Source of the DNA: Elusimicrobiota bacterium
GTDB lineage: Bacteria; Elusimicrobiota; Elusimicrobia; F11
Direction of reading: 5' to 3'
Length of the DNA: 64,000 nucleotides
NCBI GenBank assembly: GCA_022072025.1
Contig: JAJVIP010000014.1
Span: 66,906 to 130,905, forward strand
The stretch itself is not shown here. Below are more notes on the stretch, generated by a model. It saw nothing but the letters and a program-made list of their open reading frames with translations. It did no database searches and was not told the DNA's origin. Position 1 is the first letter of the stretch.

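Noticed and set aside
1..64000. tRNA, rRNA, riboswitch and CRISPR features
   Set aside because: I looked through the few intergenic gaps and saw no cloverleaf, conserved riboswitch core or repeat-spacer array that I could support by eye; covariance-model searches would be needed to be certain.

Overview
The window is a moderate-GC bacterial chromosome segment with two contrasting halves. The left half (1-30.8 kb) is a tightly packed run of ordinary housekeeping and envelope genes. The right half (31.2 kb to the edge) is one uninterrupted reading frame for a giant secreted protein that runs off the window. Sec signal peptides, lipoprotein lipoboxes, a DUF4105 protein, an AMIN-amidase and GT-C membrane enzymes point to a diderm bacterium. 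Gene content and order (AMIN-amidase with murI; rpoZ, coaC, coaB, udg, priA; DUF2723 and GGYL/TPR membrane proteins; a giant repetitive secreted protein) suggest an Elusimicrobiota- or Omnitrophota-like lineage. No rRNA or other phylogenetic marker is present, so the phylum is an inference.

Layout. 1-10.2 kb (+): NIL-domain protein, HNH endonuclease, secreted amidase, murI, queC, queE, a stand-alone SAM-hydrolase C-domain, two paralogous GT39-like membrane glycosyltransferases, a VanZ-lipoprotein fusion and a RecB-like nuclease, mostly linked by 4-nt start/stop overlaps. 10.2-17.4 kb: a palindromic repeat, a membrane-anchored unknown protein, a secreted 695-aa unknown on the minus strand, a DUF3015/DUF4105 pair and a lipoprotein alpha/beta hydrolase. 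17.5-24.0 kb (+): yggS, proC, yggU, rpoZ, coaC, coaB, udg and priA, an operon-like run. 24.0-30.8 kb: a DUF2723 membrane protein (-), two paralogous membrane/TPR proteins (+) and a small unknown protein.

From 31,246 a signal-peptide-bearing frame stays open for at least 10,918 codons (32.75 kb). In order it contains an NW header, two six-bladed NHL-type beta-propellers with an exact 60-codon blade period, a carboxypeptidase-regulatory-like domain, a LamG-like lectin domain, and then a long beta-solenoid of Ser/Thr/Asn/Gly-rich strands. The solenoid is punctuated by twelve RYW header motifs, two YTW variants and three NosD-like right-handed beta-helix modules. Several segments are near-identical DNA duplications with constant offsets (5,811; 1,875; 552; 480; 180 bp). 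A sigma70-like promoter (TTGAAT-16-TATAAT) sits 7 nt upstream of its ATG, implying a leaderless mRNA.

The most unusual items are the giant modular surface protein, with conserved flanks around diversified beta-helix cores, and a family of palindromic repeats ending in GTCGCCCCGGCA/TGCCGGGGCGAC. Two copies of that family lie in frame inside essential-type genes (coaB and udg), much like Rickettsia palindromic elements. The neighbouring GT-C enzymes could glycosylate the Ser/Thr/Asn-rich giant protein; this is inference from proximity and composition only.
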